Part shown: one piece after another, positions 59,752-64,000 of the stretch
How the letters are laid out: each line of letters starts with the position of its first letter
Position numbering within the stretch: the stretch's first letter is position 1
NCBI GenBank assembly: GCA_038250675.1
Contig: JBBSCB010000002.1
Location: forward strand, 62,001 to 126,000
Direction: 5' to 3'
DNA: 64,000 bases
From: JAICUF01 sp038250675
GTDB taxonomy: Bacteria > Gemmatimonadota > Gemmatimonadetes > Gemmatimonadales > GWC2-71-9
Made by a program: the position numbers and the translations under genes
Notes under the pieces: model-generated
Database searches by the model: none
Told to the model about the DNA's origin: nothing
Seen by the model: the letters and a program-made list of their open reading frames with translations, nothing else

Positions 59752-60153
59752 ATGATGATCCGGGCTCTCGCACTGCTGGCATTGACCGTCGCACTCACCG
59801 GCTGCCCGACGTATGACGAGTATCCCAAGCTCAGCAGCCAGAAGGGCTATGTGCCGGCCGACCGCTACGCGCGCTACGGCACCGAGCAGGCCGAGGCGAT
59901 GGCCATCGCCCGGGAGTTCGGGCGCGCGCACCAGGGAGAATCCCGCGCCGACTACGTGCGCCAGGCCGACTCGGCGGTCGCCTACGCGAGGACGCTGCCC
60001 GATGTGGTGGACATCACGCCGGACTCGCTGGGTCACCGACTGACGGTGCAGTTCACGAGCGGCTGGCGCACCATGGTCCTGCCCATCGACGACGGCAAGC
60101 GCGGCAGCGACACGCCCAACCTCCCGCGCGCGTCGGCGGCCGCCTCACGCTGA
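59752..60153 (+). CDS. Small lipoprotein, unknown
   Basis: 133 aa from the ATGATG at 59752. Lipobox ALTGC, Cys18. Mature part: TYDEYPKLSSQKGYVPADRY, a helical ARYGTEQAEAMAIAREFGRA with AHQGESRADYVRQADSAVAY, then VVDITPDSLGHRLTVQFTSG. The short strand-helix mix suggests a small soluble domain held at the membrane. No family recognised. Only 2 bases precede the cutA start. Confidence 0.7.
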   Translation: MMIRALALLALTVALTGCPTYDEYPKLSSQKGYVPADRYARYGTEQAEAMAIAREFGRAHQGESRADYVRQADSAVAYARTLPDVVDITPDSLGHRLTVQFTSGWRTMVLPIDDGKRGSDTPNLPRASAAASR

Positions 60154-60155
60154 CC

Positions 60156-60482
60156 GTGGGACCCGACTGCCTGCTCGTCACGACCACGGTCGATAACAGG
60201 GAGACGGCGGAGCAGATTGCGGAGGCCGTCGTCACCGGGCGGGAGGCCGCGTGCGCGCAGGTCCTCGGCCCCGTCGCGAGCACGTACCGATGGCGCGGTG
60301 CGGTCGAGCACGCCACCGAGTGGCAATGCCAGATGAAGACGACCCGCGCCCGCCAGCCGGCGCTCGAGGCGGCGGTCCGCCGCCTCCATCCCTATGAAGT
60401 GCCCGAGATCGTCGCCGTGCCGCTGACGGGCAATCCGGCGTATCTCCAGTGGGTTGAAGAGGCCGTTCGACCGGAAGCCTGA
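60156..60482 (+). CDS. cutA: Divalent-ion tolerance protein CutA
   Basis: 108 aa from GTG 60156. CutA1 trimeric ferredoxin-like fold: CLLVTTTVDNRETAEQIAEA, CAQVLGPVASTYRWRGAVEH, EWQCQMKTTRARQPALEAAV and the conserved VRRLHPYEVPEIVAVPLTGN. CutA proteins bind divalent metals, but their role in copper tolerance is disputed. It sits between a lipoprotein gene and mgtE, in a small metal-themed cluster. Confidence 0.96.
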   Translation: MGPDCLLVTTTVDNRETAEQIAEAVVTGREAACAQVLGPVASTYRWRGAVEHATEWQCQMKTTRARQPALEAAVRRLHPYEVPEIVAVPLTGNPAYLQWVEEAVRPEA

Positions 60483-60517
60483 TCCGCCTTCACCTCCATC
60501 GCACGCCGGGGCCCGCC

Positions 60518-61930
60518 ATGCCACCCCACACCGCCGCCCCCTCGCCGGAGCTGCTGTATCTCCTCGCCGCGGATGACGAGGATTTTCAGGCGGCCTGTGC
60601 GGACCTGCTCCCCGCCGATATTGCCGAAGCGCTGAACGCCCTGCCGGTCGAGGCGGCGGCCCGCGTGGTCGCCGCCCTGCCGTTCCACCGGGGCGTGCAG
60701 CTCCTCGACGAGCCGGAGCTCGAGCGTCGCGCCGAGATCTTCGAATGCCTGGAGCAGTCGCAGGCGGTGCCGCTCCTCGAGGCGATGTCGGCCGACCAGC
60801 AGGTCGAGCTCTTCCGCGACCTCGGCGATGACGCCCGCGCCCGCCTGATCCACGTGCTCACGACGCCCACCCGCGACGTCCTCAAGCTGCTGTTGCGCTT
60901 CCCGCCCACGAGCGCGGGCGGCATCATGACGACGGAATTCGTTGCGGTGCCGGCGGAATGGACCGCCGAGCGCGTCAAGGCGTACGTGAGCGCCGTCGGC
61001 GAGGCCAAGGAAACGGTCTACGCCATCTACGTGCAGGATCCGGCCACCCAGCGGCTGCTTCACGTGGTGTCGCTCCGCGAGGTCATGATCGCCCCGCCCG
61101 ACCGGCCCATCATCAAGGTCGGCGAGCTCCGCAAGCCGCTGTCGGTACGGCCCACCACCGACCGCGAGGATGTCGCCCGGCTGATCTCCAAGTACAATCT
61201 GCTGGCGATCCCGGTCCTCGACGAAGGCGGCCGAATCCTCGGCATCTGCACCGTGGACGACATCATCGACGCGCTGATCAGCGAGCAGACGGAGGACGTG
61301 CAGAAGTTCGGCGGCATGGAGGCGCTGGACGAGCCGTACATGCAGATCGGCTTCGGCGCCATGATCCGCAAGCGCGCCGGCTGGCTCTGCGCGCTCTTCC
61401 TTGGCGAGATGCTCACGGCGACGGCGATGGGACACTTCGACCGCGAGATCAGCCGCGCCGTGGTCCTCGCGCTCTTCATGCCGCTCATCATCAGCTCGGG
61501 CGGCAACTCGGGGTCCCAGGCCACGTCGCTCATCATCCGCTCTCTCGCCCTCCGCGAGGTGACCCTGCGCGACTGGTGGCGCATCGCGATGCGGGAGGTC
61601 CCCGCCGGCCTCACACTCGGCACGATCCTCGGCGTCATCGGCGTGCTCCGCATCCTGCTCTGGCAGTTTGCCGCCACCCACCACTGGCACGTGATCGGCT
61701 ACGACTACGGCCCGCACTACCGGCTTGTCGCCGTCACCGTCGGCATCTCGCTCATCGGCGTCGTGACGTTCGGGTCCTTCACCGGGTCCATGCTGCCCTT
61801 CGCGCTGCGCCGACTGGGCTTCGATCCGGCCAGCGCGTCCGCGCCGTTCGTCGCCACGCTGGTGGACGTCACCGGGCTTATTATTTACTTCACCGTCGCC
61901 CTCCTGATCCTCCGCGGCACGCTTCTCTGA
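60518..61930 (+). CDS. mgtE: Mg2+ transporter MgtE
   Basis: 470 aa. N-terminal superhelical domain (LLYLLAADDEDFQAACADLL, then LLEAMSADQQVELFRDLGDD), two CBS domains (PTSAGGIMTTEFVAVPAEWT, then YNLLAIPVLDEGGRILGICT), and a C-terminal channel with AGWLCALFLGEMLTATAMGH and FMPLIISSGGNSGSQATSLI, the Mg2+ pore helix. Opens when cytoplasmic Mg2+ is low. All hallmark domains are intact; function is certain within the family. Confidence 0.97.
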   Translation: MPPHTAAPSPELLYLLAADDEDFQAACADLLPADIAEALNALPVEAAARVVAALPFHRGVQLLDEPELERRAEIFECLEQSQAVPLLEAMSADQQVELFRDLGDDARARLIHVLTTPTRDVLKLLLRFPPTSAGGIMTTEFVAVPAEWTAERVKAYVSAVGEAKETVYAIYVQDPATQRLLHVVSLREVMIAPPDRPIIKVGELRKPLSVRPTTDREDVARLISKYNLLAIPVLDEGGRILGICTVDDIIDALISEQTEDVQKFGGMEALDEPYMQIGFGAMIRKRAGWLCALFLGEMLTATAMGHFDREISRAVVLALFMPLIISSGGNSGSQATSLIIRSLALREVTLRDWWRIAMREVPAGLTLGTILGVIGVLRILLWQFAATHHWHVIGYDYGPHYRLVAVTVGISLIGVVTFGSFTGSMLPFALRRLGFDPASASAPFVATLVDVTGLIIYFTVALLILRGTLL

Positions 61931-61946
61931 CCCAACGGAGCCCATC

Positions 61947-62675
61947 ATGACCGCACCGCACACCACCGTCCCCCCGCCGCCCGAGCCGGGCCTGACCGAC
62001 CTCGTCGAGATCTACTACGCCCCGTCCGATGTATTCCGCCGCCGGGAAGGCGGCGAGTTCGGGATTCCGCTCCTCGTGCTGGCCGTCGTCATGACCGCGC
62101 TCTACTACGCCAGCGCCTCGGCCATGCAGCCGGTCATGGATGCGGAGTGGGCACGCGGCATGCCCGGGCTCATGCGGAAGTTCCCCAAGGCCACCCCGGA
62201 GATGCTCGCAAGCATGAAGGCGACCATCGCCAAGTTCGCCGGCTGGGGCGTTGCTCTCGTGGGCCTGGTGGGCCCGCTGCTCACCGGGCTCGTGGTCTGG
62301 CTGGTGGCCAGAATGGCGGGCGTGCGCGCCACCCTCGGCCGCGCGTGCATGATCGCGACGTTCGCCTTCTACCCCATCATCGTGGAGATGGCGGTCAATG
62401 CGGCCCAGGCCCTCGTGCTGCCCGATGGCGCCATCACGTCGCGGCAAAGTCTGAGCGTGGGGCCCGCCCGGTTTCTCGACGCTGCATCTACATCGCCGGT
62501 CGTCATGGCAGTGGTGGGCCACGTGGACCTGTTCACCATCTGGACAGCAGTGCTGATCGCCCTGGGCCTCAAGGTCACGGCCCGCGCCACCACCGCGCAG
62601 GCGGCCACGGTGGCGGCGATCGTCTGGCTCATCGGCCTGGTCCCGACGCTGCTTGGGGCGCTGCGCGCCGGCTGA
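61947..62675 (+). CDS. Yip1-like membrane protein
   Basis: 242 aa, 16 bases after mgtE. A polar N-terminus (PPPPEPGLTDLVEIYYAPSD) precedes five hydrophobic segments, including IPLLVLAVVMTALYYASASA and GLVVWLVARMAGVRATLGRA, the layout of Yip1/YIP1-domain proteins. Role unknown in bacteria; possibly a membrane-organisation or metal-linked function because it follows mgtE. Its last 47 bases overlap the convergent anti-sigma-like gene. Confidence 0.8.
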   Translation: MTAPHTTVPPPPEPGLTDLVEIYYAPSDVFRRREGGEFGIPLLVLAVVMTALYYASASAMQPVMDAEWARGMPGLMRKFPKATPEMLASMKATIAKFAGWGVALVGLVGPLLTGLVVWLVARMAGVRATLGRACMIATFAFYPIIVEMAVNAAQALVLPDGAITSRQSLSVGPARFLDAASTSPVVMAVVGHVDLFTIWTAVLIALGLKVTARATTAQAATVAAIVWLIGLVPTLLGALRAG

Positions 62676-62916
62676 GCGACTGCGGCGCCCGATCCGTTCG
62701 AAGCGCCGCCCGGATGCGCCGGACCTGCACGCCGGACGGAACGAGGCGCCGCTGACGGGCGACCACCTCGAGAAACGCGCGGTCGAACCTCGCCGTGCGC
62801 CCACACTCGGCGCACGCCGCGACATGCCCTCCGATGCCGGCGCGACGCTCGGCCGCCAGCTCGGCATCGAGATATTCCCGGAGGTGCGCCTGCACCTCCA
62901 CGCAATCGTCTGCCAC
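62629..62916 (-). CDS. Zinc-finger anti-sigma-like protein, without adjacent sigma
   Basis: 95 aa from GTG 62916, seven bases after GAGGAG; sequence further upstream is not protein-like. ZAS motif: Cys in DDCVEVQAHLREYLDAEL, then His-x3-Cys-x2-Cys in GGHVAACAECGRTAR. A helical linker and basic tail follow (DRAFLEVVARQRRLVPSGVQ). Normally such a gene follows its sigma factor; none is present on this strand nearby. It may bind a sigma factor made elsewhere or simply sense zinc or redox. The end overlaps the Yip1-like gene. Confidence 0.8.
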   Translation of the reverse strand: MADDCVEVQAHLREYLDAELAAERRAGIGGHVAACAECGRTARFDRAFLEVVARQRRLVPSGVQVRRIRAALRTDRAPQSLSRRAAPQAASGPGR

Positions 62917-63028
62917 CTGCCGGCTCCTCGGGTCGTCGCATCCGCCGCCGCCTACCGGGCGGTAGGAGCCTGAACAGCCGGAGAGCATGGCCGGTTCCAG
63001 CTCTGCATACCTGCGCCCGGGAGGTTCC

Positions 63029-63301
63029 GTGACTCGACGTGGAAAGCTGCTCACCGTTCTCGCCGTCCTGGCGTTTGCCGCGTTCCTCCTCTACGGGACG
63101 CTCTCCAGCCAGAAAGTGAGTTGTACCGCTGTGATGGAGTTCCGGGGACAGCGCAACGAAGCCACGGCCTCCGCCGAAACGGAGAGCGCCGCCCGCCAGC
63201 GCGCCCAGGACACCGCCTGCGGCACCATCTCATCCGGCATGGACGATCGCATCGCCTGCTCCAACACGCCGCCGGTCCGCATGGCCTGCGCCCCGACATG
63301 A
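63029..63301 (+). CDS. Small membrane-anchored protein, unknown
   Basis: 90 aa from GTG 63029, four bases after GGGAGG; ATG 62987 would add 14 residues. One N-terminal membrane helix (KLLTVLAVLAFAAFLLYGTL), then a ~65-residue soluble part with three widely spaced cysteines (KVSCTAV, DTACGTI, IACSN), which could form a disulfide outside the membrane. It overlaps the YfcC-type gene by 4 bases. No family recognised. Confidence 0.65.
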   Translation: MTRRGKLLTVLAVLAFAAFLLYGTLSSQKVSCTAVMEFRGQRNEATASAETESAARQRAQDTACGTISSGMDDRIACSNTPPVRMACAPT

Positions 63302-64000
63302 CCGGCACCGCGCCGGCCTCGTTCTGGCGCGGTTTCCGCTTTCCGCATCCGCTCGCGCTGCTGATTGCGTGCATTGCGGTGGCCGCAGCGCTGACCTACG
63401 TGCTGCCGGCCGGCAGCTACGACCGCCGCGAGGACGTCGCAACCGGCAAGAGCGTCGTCGTGCCCGGGACCTACGCGCGGGTGGACCAGCGGCCGGTGAC
63501 GCCGTTCGAGGCGCTGGTGGCGATCCCTCGTGGACTGGAAGCCGCCGCGTCGGTGGTCTTCCTCGTCTTCCTCGTCGGCGGCGCCTTTGCCGTCGTGGAC
63601 CGCACCGGCGCGCTCACGCAGGCGGTGAGTCGCCTCGCTCGAGCGCTGGGCCGCCGCCAGGCGCTGGTGATCCCGGTCGCATGCGCGGCGTTCGCCTTGG
63701 GCGGCATCGTCGAGAACATGCAGGAGGAGATCATCGCGTTCGTGCCCGTGCTGCTGCTCCTCAGCCGCCGCATGGGGTTCGACGCGCTCACCGCCGTCGC
63801 CATGAGTCTCGGTGCCGCCGCCGTCGGGGCCGCCTTCAGCCCCATCAATCCGTTCCAGGTCGGGATCGCGCAGAAGCTGGCGCAGCTGCCGCTGTACTCG
63901 GGCGCGGGATTCCGCATCGCCCTGTTGGTACCAGCACTGGCCATCTGGACCTGGGGCACCATGCGTTACGCTGCACGGATCCGTACCGTCCCTGTCGACG
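63298..64000 (+). CDS. YfcC/DcuC-type C4-dicarboxylate carrier, 5' part only
   Basis: ATG 63298 overlaps the previous stop (ATGA). The frame is open to the end of the window, giving 234 N-terminal residues; typical members are about 500. Starts WRGFRFPHPLALLIACIAVA, then YVLPAGSYDRREDVATG, FLVFLVGGAFAVVDRTGALT, EEIIAFVPVLLLLSRRMGFD and AVGAAFSPINPFQVGIAQKL. These are the YfcC-type N-terminal spans and the conserved INPF substrate loop. It probably exchanges or takes up C4-dicarboxylates or amino acids across the inner membrane. Confidence 0.92.
   Translation, partial: MTGTAPASFWRGFRFPHPLALLIACIAVAAALTYVLPAGSYDRREDVATGKSVVVPGTYARVDQRPVTPFEALVAIPRGLEAAASVVFLVFLVGGAFAVVDRTGALTQAVSRLARALGRRQALVIPVACAAFALGGIVENMQEEIIAFVPVLLLLSRRMGFDALTAVAMSLGAAAVGAAFSPINPFQVGIAQKLAQLPLYSGAGFRIALLVPALAIWTWGTMRYAARIRTVPVD

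Noticed and set aside
60392..61966. Minus-strand open frame of 524 codons
   Set aside because: Antisense to mgtE, whose domains are all recognisable on the plus strand.

Overview
The window is a continuous stretch of GC-rich bacterial chromosome carrying about 65 protein genes, many overlapping by a few bases. No tRNA, rRNA, CRISPR array, transposase or prophage gene was recognised. The best guess for the source is a member of the Gemmatimonadota. The basis is a large TonB-dependent receptor next to a PorV-like protein and a giant exported protein with a C-terminal sorting-type domain, a SigR/RsrA-like sigma pair, CcmABCD-type cytochrome c maturation, and many small exported lipoproteins in a high-GC genome. 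This assignment is inference; no marker gene proves it.

Layout. 1-8.7 kb (minus): outer-membrane operon (TonB-dependent receptor, 1323-aa exported protein, PorV-like protein) behind a promoter with a repeat-containing leader. 9-17 kb: an M24 peptidase and V4R-like protein, divergent from a plus-strand series of ECF sigma factor, zinc anti-sigma, DUF92 protein and lipoprotein. This runs into a tightly overlapped five-gene set (flavoprotein oxidoreductase, flavin reductase, methyltransferase, SRPBCC cyclase-like protein, ketosynthase) that looks like a minimal polyketide or fatty-acid-derived pathway with no carrier protein. 17-20.8 kb: aquaporin, then (minus) STAS protein, response regulator and ccmABCD. 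21-28.2 kb: acetyl-CoA synthetase, Kup K+ transporter, a VKOR/DsbA disulfide pair, a small protein behind a palindromic operator, OsmC and a CDP-alcohol phosphatidyltransferase. 28.3-44.1 kb: sugar nucleotidyltransferase, ATLF-like metalloprotease, an exported aminotransferase, and a long minus-strand run including two inhibitor-like lipoproteins, flavin oxidoreductase, RNB exonuclease, a two-domain M16 peptidase, an ABC exporter and a TPR protein.

44.2-49 kb: TetR-controlled tripartite efflux operon (TolC, EmrA, EmrB types) with two palindromic operators on its promoter. 49-52.2 kb: complete pqqABCDE operon with its own promoter and a hairpin after pqqA; no PQQ-dependent dehydrogenase lies in the window. 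52.2-57.6 kb (minus): exported protein, PruA, and a tungstate-type ABC transporter whose binding protein and permease are fused and which is translationally coupled to a receiver-only response regulator. 57.8-64 kb: two convergent PAP2-family proteins, a lipoprotein, CutA, MgtE, a Yip1-like membrane protein, an orphan zinc anti-sigma-like protein, and the start of a YfcC-type carrier.

Taken together the genes suggest an aerobic or facultative heterotroph that invests in envelope transport, periplasmic thiol and cytochrome chemistry, metal handling and PQQ. Two receiver-only regulators, each overlapping or directly coupled to an ABC transporter gene (ccmA and the tungstate fusion), the carrier-less ketosynthase operon, and the paired inhibitor-like lipoproteins are the most unusual items.
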